DNA of 64,000 nucleotides from Epinephelus fuscoguttatus (Eukaryota; Chordata; Actinopteri; Perciformes; Serranidae). The stretch is from NCBI RefSeq assembly GCF_011397635.1, contig NC_064771.1:10851379-10915378 (forward strand). Reading direction: 5' to 3'. The position numbers and the translations under genes were made by a program. Of this stretch, positions 1 to 12,300 are shown piece after piece. How positions within the stretch are numbered: the first letter of the stretch is position 1; the number at the start of each line of letters is the position of its first letter. The notes beneath the pieces were generated by a model. That model searched no databases, was not told where the DNA came from, and worked only from the letters and a program-made list of their open reading frames with translations.

Positions 1-235
1 CCCACAGTCCAAAGACATGCAGATTGGGGACTAGGTTAATTGATAACTCTAAATTGTCCATAGGTGTGAATGTGAGCGTGAATGGTTGTTTGCCTCTATG
101 TGTCAGCCCTGCGATAGTCTGGCGACCTGTCCAGGGTGTACCCTGCCTCTCGCCCGATGTCAGCTGGGATAGGCTCCAGCCCCCCCGCGACCCTCAAGAG
201 GTTGAAGCGGTTGGAAGATGAATGAATGAATGAAT
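1..235 (+). repeat. SINE-like repeat, RTE-type tail (5' cut by window edge)
   Basis: This is the 3' two-thirds of a common teleost interspersed repeat, recognised by the phrase for 'cacagtccaaagacatgc' followed by the 'gacctgtccagggtg' and 'gataggctccagcccccc' blocks. It ends in a (TGAA)n tail. Three other copies lie at 19101-19385, 32131-32232 and 43160-43385. The copy at 43 kb keeps a tRNA-like head, so I read the family as a tRNA-derived SINE with a tail like those of RTE LINEs; it could instead be the 3' end of an RTE LINE. Confidence 0.75.
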
Positions 236-350
236 CACTGTTTTAAGATCTGATTTGATTACTTTTTTTTTGTTTTTGCACGCCTTTTTACGCCACTATC
301 TCCCCCCTCATAAGCAAAGAACAGTCCCTTAGCAAACAGTTGCCTATTTA

Positions 351-1144
351 AGCGGGATTTATACTTGAGTGTCAGCTCTATGCAGGCTATGCAGTGTCCA
401 ACGCCGTTGTGAGCATTTATAGTTGTGCGGTGGTGTGTCTGTGTCGCTCTGCAGTTACACCTCCAAAACACTAGTCAGCGTTTCTGTGACATGCTGTTAA
501 TTTTAGTTGATTCAAAACACACATTAAACATGGCTTAACAGTGACAAATTGGCTTCATTATAACTCCCAGGATTCACAGACAAAGCACTTGTCTTTTGCT
601 GGACACATTTTCCCCACAAATACAACATGCACAAGTCTGTGGCATTGTACATTGTACAAATTAGCCTAGTGGCTAGCGGACTTTTCCTCTAGCCATATGA
701 AGCCGGGGACAACAGCAACATTTAACAATTTGGCTCCATTACAGCTCACAACACTGACAAATCAACTGTCTTATATTAAAAACATTTTCCGAACAAATAT
801 AACATGCTAACATCATTAGCACAAGGCTTTGACATTTTACATTGTATAAATTAGCCTAGCCACGAGCAGAGATTTCCTCTGCTCATATGAAGCCAGAATA
901 AATCACACACAAGACTTAAAATGCTATTCTGCGGAGGCTTTATTGTCCTCACACTTTATTGTTTCTTATCTGTGAAATAAAAGTAAATAAAAGCTTTGTT
1001 TCCACTGAGGGAAACCGTTTCAGCTTACAAAAATAGGCAGGAGGTCTACGTTGCTGCATCGTGTTGTTACATCTCTAGGGAGGTGCACATCAGGCTACAG
1101 CATAGGGTACAGTGTCGATTTGGTGCAGAAGTTTAAACCCTGCT
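351..1144 (+). mobile_element. Non-autonomous TIR element (MITE-like), most complete copy
   Basis: The ends are imperfect inverted repeats: AGCGGGATTTATACTT at the left and the complement of AGCAGGGTTTAAACTT at the right. The body is non-coding. The right half (about 725-1144) aligns in opposite orientation with 25447-25880, and the left part (351-520) aligns in opposite orientation with 19959-20125, so at least three copies exist here. I could not find a target duplication. The superfamily is undetermined; a hAT-like origin is possible. Confidence 0.65.
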
Positions 1145-1929
1145 TTCCACATCCAGCTGACATGAAGCAACATTAGCACTCATTTGTAGATGGTTTAGTA
1201 TCAGATATTCACACCTCTTTTAGCTCTGTTTTGTTCTCCACTAACTCCTAAAGAAGAAAAATATCTAGCCCCTTAGCTGCTATATACTCCACTCTGTTAA
1301 CGTCACTTTGGATCAGAGTGTCAAGCTTAATCCTTGAAACCTAAATACAAAGTTCCATTTAATCAAGAGCACAATAATAACAAACTAATCTAGCTGCTTA
1401 TCAGGAGTAGCTCTAATCCCACATCTGACCGCCTTGGTATAAAGAGTGCAGCCTTGTGTGGACTGCACTGTATTGTGCAGAGGTTTGTCTTTATTGAGCA
1501 AATGCGTCAGAGTTGGGAGGAAATCCCATTGGAGCAATAAAACTGGGACTTAGCAAGAATTTCTCTTTAAGATGAAAACAGAGTCTTATGGGGGTGTACT
1601 CATATTGAACCAAGAAAGTAGTTATTACAGTACATTTTGTTTGTGCAGTGGAGATATATTGTACAAGATGTGCTCACAAGGACAGAAGGGGGTTGAAGTC
1701 AGCATAATGTTTAGATTAGACGGTTAACCACATGCTGCTGATGCTGAAGGTTAATAATTAGGGACAAATATATTCCGTGGACGCTCCCATGGCTGTGTGC
1801 AGTGGAACATATACCAATGTGTCTGTTTGTGCATGTTCCAATGACTTATTTCTAAAGAAAGTACATTCCACGAAGTAGAACAGCACAAATGCATGACCGG
1901 AAAAAAACGGAAGTACAGTCAAGCACATA
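1145..1929. other. Intergenic, nothing recognised
   Basis: AT-rich sequence without a convincing ORF, RNA gene or tandem repeat. No splice-bounded exon could be supported on either strand. Confidence 0.6.
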
Positions 1930-2263
1930 AAATAGAGAGAACGGGTCAGGTGGAGCGTTTCCTGTTTGCTGAGTTGTTTTTGTTCCTTACGTTAGAGGCC
2001 CTCGACCGTATCTTGAGTAACCGAGTCATAAGTTACGGAAAGAGACATTGCTGTTGAGTTTTTCAAATGTATTTTTTTCACGATTTGAGCACCACAAGCT
2101 GAGTGCCATCTAGTTCCATTATACTGGAGAGAAGGCAGACATCTCTATGGTCAATATCTCCAGCACTTGGCAGCTCACACCAAAACAATCTAGATGTATA
2201 AGTAGCACTACAGGGAAGGGCAAAAATATGTATTTTTGATTTGGGGGTGAACTGTCCCTTTAA
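1930..2263 (-). mobile_element. Relic of a TTAA-type DNA element
   Basis: The right border ends in an AGGGACAGTTCACCCCC terminus (read on the minus strand) abutting TTAA at 2260-2263. This terminus is common in fish non-autonomous DNA elements and resembles the AGGG termini of the TTAA-flanked elements at 46313-47398 and 58595-59400. I did not find the other end, so the copy is probably truncated and its left limit is approximate. Confidence 0.5.
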
Positions 2264-4148
2264 GTACAGTACTTGAGTATGTTACATTCATCAGTGGGTT
2301 CTTGGTTCTTCCAAATATAACAAAGTTTATTTTGACAGACCAAACATTTTACCCATGTGTAAGAGTTGACATTTTAGTCCTTAGTATAATTAATGCAACT
2401 TTGCTTTACTCTCAATGACTCTTTATTTCCTTGAAATTCATGGTGAGGGTAGCCGAGACTTTGAAACTGGTGTATGAAGAGAACTAATTTGTGGGCAGAA
2501 ATTCACCACAATTCAGGAAATAAAGGGTCTGACACTCAAAATCTCATCGGGGAGGACCCCCAGACCCTCTGCTTCACTGGTATCCCCTGGGCATAGGGCC
2601 ACTGGCAAGATGTCCCTTATTATTCCACATTTAAGGTGGCAACCTTTAGCGCTGCTAGCTGCAGCCATTTCAGCTCATTAACCTCCATGTTTGCTTGTGA
2701 CGTGGGCAGGCATTCCAAGCGCAGACTCTGTGTGTCTTTAACGTCACTTGTAATAATTTGGAATTATTATATTCAATGGTTGATTATTTATGCTGGGAAG
2801 TGGGGGCACAGAGATTTCTTATGCATAAAGCACAGAAATTGGTGCTAAGCCCCTGCTCAGAAATTCTTGCTAATCTTGTAAACATCTGCTCCCCTAACCC
2901 TAACCATCTCGCATACAAAAAATAAAATACACATACTATGCAGTTGGAATGCACACACTCAATTGTACATCACATTTAGTATTAATAGTATGTCAGTATG
3001 TGATTTCGAACAGAGCCCATTACTCTGCGTGCATGTGCATATGGGTCCTCTCATGTTCTCAAGTATCTGCTGGTATATAATATCTGAGTAAGTAGTTAGC
3101 ATGTTTTTGCCAGTGGCAAAGTGAGTCAGTCTGTTGGTTTGGTTTATTGTCATTTGTCTGTCTGTCTCTGTACGTCCATCAGCCATCTATCCATCCATCT
3201 GTGTGTCTGAGGGAACAGGACGCTGTGTTTTGCTGAGCTGGTGTTATGGCTGGAAGTCAAACACTGTTAGTAATTACAGAAAAAAACACCCACACACCTA
3301 CACTGGAGTACGGAACAGTAACCCTGTTAAGCTTATTTTATCGGATCGGGTGTTGTTAGTGTTATATCTGTCTCTCAATTTACTGTATTTTCAACTGACT
3401 ATTTTCAATGTGCTATTTTAAATGTGCACAACTAAAACTAAAAAACAGCTAAAAACTGGACCTGCCAAGTGTTTGAAAAGCACTTACTGAGGTTAAGCCA
3501 GCGCTGCAGGGTGACTGCCAAACAGGAAGAGGGTAAGATCTGAGGGATGAATGTTTAAACTATCATCAGGAAGACAGCTGATTGTCTACAGTCTCCATAA
3601 TGTGGGTTATAGCCATGCCACTTTTGTTTAGCCTGCAGAAATATACAGGGCAACTCAGTTTTTCTTTTCTCTAAGAGTCTAGAGGGGTCATGGAATTTTG
3701 CTGGGGCAGCATTAAGAGGCTTTGCATGAGTATTGGAATGCCCCAAAATCCTATTCTTTGCAGCCTACATGTTTTGTTACAGTTCTCAAATGAAACACTT
3801 GAGCATGCAGTATAATGAATTGTTGTAACAAGCATGATAGTGATGTATGTTGGCTCCTGTGCAAGCATCTAGAAAGAGATTTCCATGTATTTTTTTAGAA
3901 CATTTCAGTCTTGAGACTCTAAAAACCTTGGTTAGCGCCCCCCAGAGGCAGTGGTATTCTTTACACTGACCAACCAACCAACATTGCCTTTTTTTGTTGT
4001 TGTTTTTTTGTTGTTGTTTTAGCCCTTTTAGTTCGAGTCACTACAGCTGAAATATTATTGGTTGTCTTTAATTGTTTAATTAATTTTTTGGCCACTTGGG
4101 GACAGCAGAAACAAGCTTTAAACATGATACAGGCATACTATCACCCTT
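2264..4148. other. Intergenic, nothing gene-like
   Basis: Contains a short CCTAACCCTAACC telomere-like motif near 2893 and a T-rich (TTG)n stretch near 3988-4020. Short open frames here use non-ATG starts and have no recognisable domain. Confidence 0.6.
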
Positions 4149-4566
4149 AAGGTGCTGACACACCAAACCGACATCAGAGAACTAGCGACGACGAAAGCCA
4201 ACTGTTGCGCCGTTTACGTCACCTCACGTCGCCCTGTGTCAGTTGCAACTGGCTGTGCTTCCCTCCGGTCATGCTGCGGCTAACACTCCGCTAGCCTCAC
4301 AGCTAGCCCCGGTTTGTTATTCAGGTTAAAGTGGGAAGAAACAGCGGGTCTGTTGGGAAGCTGAGTGAAGTGGAGCCTGAGGAGGAAGCACCAGTTAGCC
4401 CCGGTTTCACTACAGGCAGATTTAGTTGCTACAGGGGCGAGGAAATAAAACCTGAAAAGCCAATCAGAGTGATCTCTCTCACCGACAAGCTCCGCCGCCG
4501 ATTCAACATGCTCAATTGGCCGAAAAGCCACAGAAATTGAAGTATGTGGGACACACCGCAAAAATA
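4149..4566 (+). mobile_element. Degraded GC-rich TIR element
   Basis: Begins with GGTGCTGACACACCAAACCG, a terminus I recognise from a widespread teleost DNA element, and contains its internal blocks (…CACCGACAAGCTCCGCCG…, …GGGACACACCGCAAAAA). The complementary right terminus is missing, so this copy is 3' truncated. The 69- and 97-residue frames inside are not supported as genes. Confidence 0.5.
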
Positions 4567-6382
4567 CACACATTGCTTATATTTATCTTAGATATAAGCA
4601 ATGATAATTACATTTTATTTTGAGCCAAACTATTCATCATTATTCATTAAAACAACAAAAATAAACATTGGTTAGTGGTGCTTCAATAAAATATTGAGGT
4701 ATTCTAGGAAATGTTTGCGTACATTAAGTGAAGTAGAAATAAATGAGGCACATAAGGAAAGTGGGTCAGGCAAGAGAGAGCCGTCCATCAATTGAAGTCC
4801 ATAACAATATATTTCTCCCGCCAGTCCCTTTCACTGTGTGCTGTTTCTTAAGGGATGCAATGAGTTCGTAATATGCAAAGCTGCCGTTGAGAAACCATAA
4901 ACACGTGTCAGGCTTACAATGAATGGGACTTCATTTTCTTTTCAGAGGAAGACAATGAAATTTGCATTCATCTCAGAGTGGAACAAGCTGGTAATTTCGC
5001 ACGGGACGGCATCTTAAGCACTTAATTCCAGTGTTTTTCTCTTTGAAGGAAGGAGCGCTAATCACTGTCACGCACTTAAATCACATAATCATTTTTTGCA
5101 GAGAAGTCGTGTTCTACTGGAGGTCCCTGGAAATGTTATTCACTTCCAAGCAGGACTTCATGATTTCTGCAGCGTGGAAAAGAATGAATGAGTGCAGAGA
5201 AAAAAGATTATATGAGCAAGAGATTGAGCTGACTACTGTGTTTTACATGGACAATTACCAAAGAAAAACATGCTGTCTGCCTATCAGCTGGGGCTGATCA
5301 TGATTAATTTCCTATGTTTGGTCAGTATGGGAAGAACAACACAGCTCGTGTGTGTTTGTTTATACCTGCCTCCATGCGGCGTGTGTGTATGTGGAGGGGA
5401 AATGGAAAGTAAAAGCAGGTAAATTTCCACAGCGGCGGACCAGACCACCACATCATTTTTCCCATCCATCTTCACCGGAGAACTGATATAGCTGTTGAGG
5501 CATCATCTCTTTATAGAGCTGCTTCATTTCCAGGCACAGGACTGAGCTGGAAAATTTTCACATTAGGCCGCTCACGTCACACACACACTGTTTTCATTTC
5601 ATCCCATCCTATTGTTAATTAGATTTTGTATCTGAGGGTCCTCTGTGTGGCAACATGTTGTTAGCATTATTAAATTTGACACATAATCACCAAACACATG
5701 CTCACCAGCAACCAGTGCAATGTACCAATAATATTAAAGGGGCTGCAGTTTGAGTGTGTCCTTTGTGTGTTGCCTAAAATAAAATGAAACACATCCTGTC
5801 ACAAATCGGCCACCTCAAGTGGTCTCTTTTAAGGTTTAAAAATAGCATACAGGCTAAAGACTGGAAAACAAACTGCTCAGAGTCCTGGTGGTGATGATGA
5901 GCAGGAAATGGGAGAATGTTAGCTGTTACTGTAAAAGGTGAGAACAAGCTGCAACGTCTTTGTGATTACTTTATACAGCTGCAGCTAAAGTTACTACGGT
6001 CAACGTGCTTGCAACAGTTACTTATTTACACATCCAGCAAGATGATCATTAATTTAAGTGTGTGTTTTTGTCTTCCTGATTTAATTCCAGTATTCCCTCT
6101 TATTTGACCTTTGTGTTGGTCTGCACCAACTCCTGCTAAAATATTTCTCTCTTAAGCAGGTATACGATTCACTATGCTCACAGTGGTGCCCCCAGAAATT
6201 TTTCATAGCGGTGGCCAGATGGGGCCACTGAAAATCTTGGGGTGGCGTACCATAACCATAAGCCATAACTGAATTTCATGGACTAATACTGGTACAGTCA
6301 CAGGTGATTTATGACATGAATTGCTTACTTGGCTGAGTTTATTGTCAGCTGGGCAGGTAGAGTACAGTGGGTTTATCAGAGC
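4567..6382. other. Intergenic with a small repeat relic
   Basis: Nothing gene-like. At about 6180-6255 a 'gtggtgcccccagaaattt…ggtggccagatggggcca' block resembles a degraded dispersed fish repeat. A (GTGT)-rich patch lies near 5345-5395. Confidence 0.5.
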
Positions 6383-6409
6383 TTTTTTTTTTTTTTTAAA
6401 AAAAAAAAA
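6383..6409. repeat. T15-A12 homopolymer palindrome
   Basis: Fifteen T directly followed by twelve A. It is a perfect self-complementary tract that could form a loopless hairpin or reflect two abutting poly(A)-type insertions in opposite orientation. Confidence 0.9.
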
Positions 6410-6884
6410 GAAAACACCTACCTGCTGCTGATTGACAAGACATTGATGAAAGCCGTAACTGTGCGGGCCTGAGAACTACAAAAATGGGCTCAATGTCACT
6501 AAAAAACATTCGTATAGCTAGGTGGAAACTGCAAAATCAGGTGATAATCCTTTGAGTTCATCACTACAGATGACCCCTTTCATGGTACACATACTCATTA
6601 GACTCATTTGTACTGTAAAAATATTGATAAGTGCAGCTTTTGAATCATTTGACAGCAACAGTTAACTATTAAAAACTATAGCGCTGTGCATACATGACAG
6701 TTAGGTTTTTAATAGTGTGTTTGAATTTGTTGAAACTGCAGTTTTGGTGGTGGAATGGAAATAAGTGTGTGTATTAACATGTTCTCATCTCAAGTTGTCA
6801 TGTTTTGCCACTTTGTCAGTGGCCTTTCGCGTCTACGCGCTAGGTATCCTTCTGAGTCTGCTGTTAATGTTTGAGGACATGCAA

Positions 6885-7050
6885 CCAATGCCGGGATGTC
6901 AACAAAGGCACATGGTTGGGTTTAAGCAACAAAAGCATGTGGTTAGATTTAGAAAAAAAACATCTTGGTTTGGCATTCGGCAGGGCAACAGCGGGCTACC
7001 TGGGTGAAAGTCTGGGGTTTGTGGGACACATCCACCAACCCTCTCACTCG
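6885..7050 (+). repeat. Dispersed repeat, 'AGCAACAAAAGCATGTGGTT' family
   Basis: Shares an ordered set of blocks (gg-ttaagcaacaaaa, atgtggttagatttag-poly(A), tttggc, and ctgggtgaaagtc) with 20150-20275, 50360-50470, the complement of 46035-46135, and a short complementary piece near 29950-29990. Non-coding; function unknown. Confidence 0.6.
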
Positions 7051-7548
7051 CTCTTTAGGGACTTTCCAGCTTCTTATATTACATTGTTACCAGTGGCATT
7101 TCAACCTGTCGCCATTCAGCAGTGTATTAAACCCCTACTGTCTGTCTGGCATATTACAATGCAAAGGTTACGTCCAAACATGTTATATACTGACGCCACA
7201 GGTGTGGACTCAAGTCACATGACTTGGAGTCAAGTCAGACTCGAATCATGAATTTGATTACTTTAGACTGGACTTGACAAAATGTAAAGAGACTTGCAAC
7301 TCAACATGGACTTTAACATCAATGACTCGTGACTTCACTTGGACTTGAGCCTTTTGACAAGACTTGCTACTTTCCCCAAAACCCAAAAAAGTATGTTATT
7401 AAGGAACACTGTATCTTTTATTGTGTATATGTGCATGTATGTGCTGTCGGCACAACATCCAATCAAATTAGATCCACGTTGTTTTGATCGGACAGCATCC
7501 ATCCAATCAAATTGCAGGACAACCAATGAAGAGGAACTGTCTCAAACA

Positions 7549-7722
7549 ATGCGCCAGTTAGAAAAAACGATACCAAAGATAGTTTTGTTTGGGTATAAAA
7601 ACTACGAGGTGGTCAACAAAAAACGAATTGCAGTATGCAAAACATACGGGTTGAAGATTACAGACGGAGACACAACAACTTCCAACTTCGTTCGACATTT
7701 GAAGTTGCACAAAGAACGGTAG
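7549..7722 (+). pseudogene. BED zinc-finger exon of a hAT transposase (remnant)
   Basis: From the ATG at 7549 the frame encodes about 57 residues ending ...SNFVRHLKLHKER. The pattern K-K-R-I-A-V-C-K-T-Y-G followed by T-T-S-N-F-x-R-H-L-x-x-H matches the BED finger found at the amino end of hAT transposases, which binds element DNA. The expected second zinc cysteine (C-x-x-C-G) is Tyr here, so the finger is probably broken. A GTAGGT splice-donor-like site follows the last codons near 7720, as expected for a first coding exon; no RNase-H-like catalytic domain follows. The open frame extends upstream to 7339 but only through element-end sequence with no ATG context that I trust. It lies wholly within the 8-bp-flanked hAT element. 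Confidence 0.7.
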
Positions 7723-8137
7723 GTTCTGAATGAAAGCTAACGTTTATTGGCTAAGTAACTTTTCTTTGCTGTATAGTTAGCTAAATCAATGAGGCTGTAA
7801 ACTCACTGTTAACGTTACATTGCAAACACAGTAAGCAGGGTTGTATGAGGTACTTATACAAAACGTTAGTCAATGTATCATGCACAGTAGACGGCAGTCA
7901 GCAGCAACGCGTATTTTAGCCTCCTACAAAAAGACAAACCTAATAAAATCAAGGTCAGTTTAAATGTACACTATATTAAGAATATGTGTACCGTTTTAGC
8001 TTGCTGTCAGATGGACTTTTCCGACAGGAAAACAAAGTTATACTACTCGTTGTTCTCACTCTCCAGCATAGGGCCCTGACATATAAAAAGCACAACCCTG
8101 TTCATTGTTAGGTTCATGTATTTATGTTTCTCACATG

Positions 8138-8138
<1 letters not shown>

Positions 8139-8182
<44 letters not shown>
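8139..8182. repeat. (CA)n microsatellite, left half
   Basis: Uninterrupted AC dinucleotides up to the left end of the nested element at 8183; the tract resumes at 8845 on the other side. Confidence 0.9.
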
Positions 8183-8185
<3 letters not shown>

Positions 8186-8841
8186 AGGGGTCAAATGTAT
8201 CAGCGAACACACACACACTGCATTCACTGCGTACTTGATACGTGTAAATTGCGTGTGCAACCATCACGGTGTACTTGCTTCGCGTGCACTGTGCGTGCAT
8301 TCACCGTGTACTTGTTACACATGCAATGCGCGTGCAATGCCTGCACACGCCTAGACATGTGGTTATTAGACGTGCGTGCGTAGGCATGTCATGTAATCAC
8401 ATCACAACGCGTCGTGTTACGGACGTGTGACACGTAGCATCGCTATGCTAACTCTGCTAATCTGACGTGCGTGCGTAGACATGTCATGTATCACAGGGGT
8501 CGAAAGTGTCAACTGTTGAAGCAACAACGCGTCATGTTACGGACGTGTGACACGTAGCATCGCTATGCTAACTCTGCTAATCGGACGTGCATGCGTGTGT
8601 AGTGTATGTGTAGCGTTTGTAGTGCACTGTGCGTGCGTACTGATAAGACGTGAGCGCGTCGTGTGAGTGGAGCACACAACGCCTGCGTGTCATGTAGCGG
8701 GCGTGTGTGTAACACCCGTGTCTCCATAGTAACCCTATGTAAAATGTAGGTGTGCGCTCACGCGGTTTGATTATATCTGATGTGTCCTAAGTAGGCACAA
8801 GTGACGCGTTGTAGTGTGATTGGGTGAAACGTTTGACCCCT

Positions 8842-8844
<3 letters not shown>
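8183..8844. mobile_element. CpG-rich TIR element nested in a (CA)n tract inside the hAT
   Basis: Ends are inverted repeats: ATGAGGGGTCAAATGT at the left and the complement of ATGAGGGGTCAAACGT at the right. Both sides abut (AC)n, so the target duplication cannot be read. The body is unusually rich in CG, GTGCGTGCG and CACGT words compared with its AT-rich surroundings. It contains a direct duplication: 8369-8463 and 8464-8582 share GACGTGCGTGCGTAG, the TTACGGACGTGTGACACGTA block and the CGCTATGCTAACTCTGC block. No ORF is convincing. Confidence 0.7.

Positions 8845-8873
<29 letters not shown>
8845..8873. repeat. (CA)n microsatellite, right half
   Basis: AC repeats directly after the right end of the nested element, probably the other part of the tract interrupted at 8182. 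Confidence 0.9.
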
Positions 8874-8875
<2 letters not shown>

Positions 8876-9314
8876 ATGAGATGAGATAAGTACAGGACAG
8901 GACAGAAACTGCTGTGGAACTAGTTAAAATGCAATATGCCATGGAAATACAATGTTAGCACTTTTGTACAAATAATTGCAGTTGCACTTGTTTTTTTTCA
9001 AATGTGTTTATTCTGTAAAGGAGTGGTTTAAATGAAGAATATTCTTGCAGAATATGAGTTAAATGTTAAAAATGACTGGTTAATAGTGCAATTAGGAAGT
9101 GCAATGTCAGCACTATTTTTTTCTGCAATTTCAGTTGCACTTGTTTTAATAAATAAATACAGATTTTAAAAGCCTACATGATCAGTCTTGACTTTGGACT
9201 TGACTCAGGACTTGCGTGTCTTGACTTGGGACTTGACTCGGGACTTGAGGGCAAAGACTTGAGACTTACTTGTGACTTGCAAAACAATGACTTGGTCCCA
9301 CCTCTGACTGACGC

Positions 9315-12300
9315 CACCCAGCCCCCGAAAGGTGGCTTTTGGCGTCAGGTGTCTGACGCTGAAATCACTGACAAAGTGGGGGAATTTGATGACTTCAGAG
9401 TGAGGCCAAGTACCAGCTGTATCTGGTGGGATTAAGCTAGCAGAACCAATCATTTGACGATTACCACTAGTAGTACTGTCTGAATCTAACAGTGTGACTA
9501 TGGAAATATTGTGCCCACACTGTGGTGTCCCTCCAGGTCACCCTGGCAATTAAGCTGCAAAATTTTGAGCCACAAACCTCCTTTGCATTGTTAACACTCA
9601 GTGTTAGCTCTGTTAGCATCGTTAGCATTATCAGCTGGGTTAAATGTGCTAACATAGCTAACAATGTTAAAGGGGTTTTACAAGCATATTCACCACAAAT
9701 AAAGCTGCTTACCCACAGGGGCTGTATAGGGGGAGACTGAAAAGTAGCCACCATGTTTTCCCACATGATCTAGCTGGTGGTCAGTGCAGAGCAGCCAAGG
9801 CTAACCTTAGCTAACCAGTGGAGTTGGATGGGCAGTGGGCACTGTGTTTCCACATGTTAACATGGTTAGTTAGCTAATTGTTAGCAACAGAAAATAAAAG
9901 GCAAGACATTTTCATCTAATAACATAAAAATTTCACCACCAAACACATTGAAATGTGGTGCTAGCTCACACTGAGTCAATCGAGCACCAGAACAAAAAAA
10001 CAAACAATAAAATTAGTTTGCTGTTAATGAGTGCTGAACTATTGAAAGCTATTATAACGGCAGGCTAATTTCACTTTCAGAATGACTCTGATATGATTTC
10101 TTGATATTAAAATAGTTTATAAAAAACATTGATTCATCCAGTTCAAACATATAAATTAAACCATGTCTGTCATGACTTATAAAAGTGGTCATGTTGTCTT
10201 TAGCTTTTTGCTAAATGTGATTAAGTTTAGCATATGACATTTTTGACTCATGTTAATAATATTTTTTGGAGTTGTTTGAACTACCTTTTGATCCTCACAT
10301 CTAATTCAAGTTAAAACTCCTAAGAGTGAGTCAGTGTGTTGCTATAAATATTTCACATTTCTGGATAATTTGATAAATGAGCTGTGGAGTTGTGGTACTC
10401 ATCTCATATGTTTCACACTATGCGACTCAACAGGCTGAATTTTTAATATCAGTTGTACTCGTTTGTTTCCATTATGTACTCATTTCACATGAGCAGTGAA
10501 GTTTTCAGCCGCAAACAAGGGAATAAATAATGCAGCAAGCTCTGAGAAAAAGGCCGCTCAGGCTCCATCAGTGCAGGGGCCGTGGAAATAGAGGATGACG
10601 CAAACAACAAAGCACACACTTGTAGCTTGGCGTGCATGTGTGTTTCCTGGGAAGAGAGGGGGAAAGAGAAAGGGCTTCCAGTGAACTGCACAGATTGACT
10701 CACAAACTCCCTCTCATGTGTGAGTGAAAGCCTGCGAGGGAGGAAGGGCTGCCACCACGAATCCTGAATCATCCCGCTCTGAAGTGAGGAAAAAAGTGCT
10801 AAAATTAGGAAAGGAACTAATTTAAAAAAAAAAAACAGGGAGTGGATTCCAAAAATATCTTCAAAATATTACCTATCTAGGATGATTGGTGTGAAAGTGT
10901 CTCTTCCAAGTTAATGCTTAGAGGGGTGGGTTTCAGTGATGTCCTGTGGATTTTAAACCTCAGGAGGGTTGGTGTGAGTCCAAAATAACAGCTTGGTCTA
11001 AATGTTGGGTCTTCGGAGTTGTGCTGCCTGCTGCTCTAGTGGTCCAATATCCGCTGGGATCGTTAAAACTGGGGAATATCACACTTTTTATTTTAGTTTT
11101 GGTAGTGGTAGGTGGCACACTTTTTTTAAGCTTTGATGGCTATTAGTGCTGCCCCGTTTTATCCCACCCACCCACTCTCCTGTGGATTTGTCTATATTTC
11201 GTATGTACATTTTATGTGTTTATGTGTGTGTGCGTGAGAGATGAGCGTCCTCGATTCTATTTTCAGTGCCAGGAAACTTCACACATTGACGTCTTTGCCC
11301 AACAGATTGAGGCTGCTACACATAGGGAGGCTCACAGTGTGATGCCGCACATTGATGCCAAGTTGTCAGTTACAGGCGCTTGCGTGTGTGTGTGTGTTGT
11401 GTGCGCGCGCCACTCCTCAGATTCAGTGTGTCAATTCTTACATAGCATTCCCTCCATTCCCCTGGTGTTTTGTTGTTTTTAGAAGCACACTGACGCTGTG
11501 TGTCGTCAGCAGGCTGTAGGAAACCTCAGGAGAGCCCTTAAGCCACGACACACACCGTGTGTTTGCAAGGATCACAAGCTAAATTTTGGGGTAGGTTATG
11601 AAGAAATACTATTTTAAAATACCTGTTCCCTACTGTAATGTTATCCAGTCTGAACCACCCTGATCAACTCCCAGACTGATGTTTTGTTTGTTTTGAAGCT
11701 GCAGCCCTGGTTGAGCCGGTTACGACAGTGAAATCATGTCTCATGAGGCACTGGCTGTTGTTTATTTTATTTACCCCTCGTGTCTTGTTTGCTGATGAGA
11801 CCTAATTTGTGCCTCAATCATGCAATGTGAGTAATCTAAAAATAACAGTGTGAAATACGTCACGTGTGATACAGTGCCTGGAATAAATATACAATAATGT
11901 AGATACATTTTTAGTTGTTTTTTTTTGCTTCAAGTTTCTAAAACAAGGACTTTTTTTTGTGAAACAGCAGAGTAAAAGTTGACAAACTGGCCCCGTGTGT
12001 ATGTCTCTGCTGGGCCTGTATCCACTGCATCACGATGGGTGATTGAACTCAGCTGCATGCAATCACTACCTGCGGCTGCAGGTGGGCGAGAGGGCAGCAC
12101 CTGGAGGGACACGCCAGAGAGAACAGAATCGACACACAAAACACACAACACAGCACATAATATTTAGGTGACACAGAGACAAAAACGTTCCAAAATTATC
12201 ATCTTTTATTAGGCCCTCCATCACTGGCAAATACCCATCTTTGAAACTCTGCATTCCTAACCCCCACTCCAAGATAAACCTGATGATATTATTATTAACT

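Larger units (their letters stand above)
7189..9314 (+). mobile_element. hAT-type DNA transposon, internally deleted
   Basis: An exact 8-bp duplication ACTGACGC occurs at 7189-7196 and 9307-9314. Between them the element runs 7197-9306, with ends CACAGGTGTGGAC and the complement of CAGAGGTGGGACC. Both subterminal regions are dense in GACTTG/CAAGTC words, the kind of subterminal repeats that hAT transposases bind. An 8-bp duplication and a BED-finger exon (7549-7722) both point to hAT. The catalytic exon is absent. A second element and two (CA)n tracts sit inside. Confidence 0.85.

Noticed and set aside
2890..2906. Telomere-like CCCTAACCCTAACC, and the similar motif at 56485
   Set aside because: Only two to three units; too short to claim an interstitial telomere.
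8043..8383. ORFs over (CA)n tracts, also at 37183-37511 and 42225-42464
   Set aside because: Open frames created by dinucleotide repeats (poly-HT or poly-CV), not genes.
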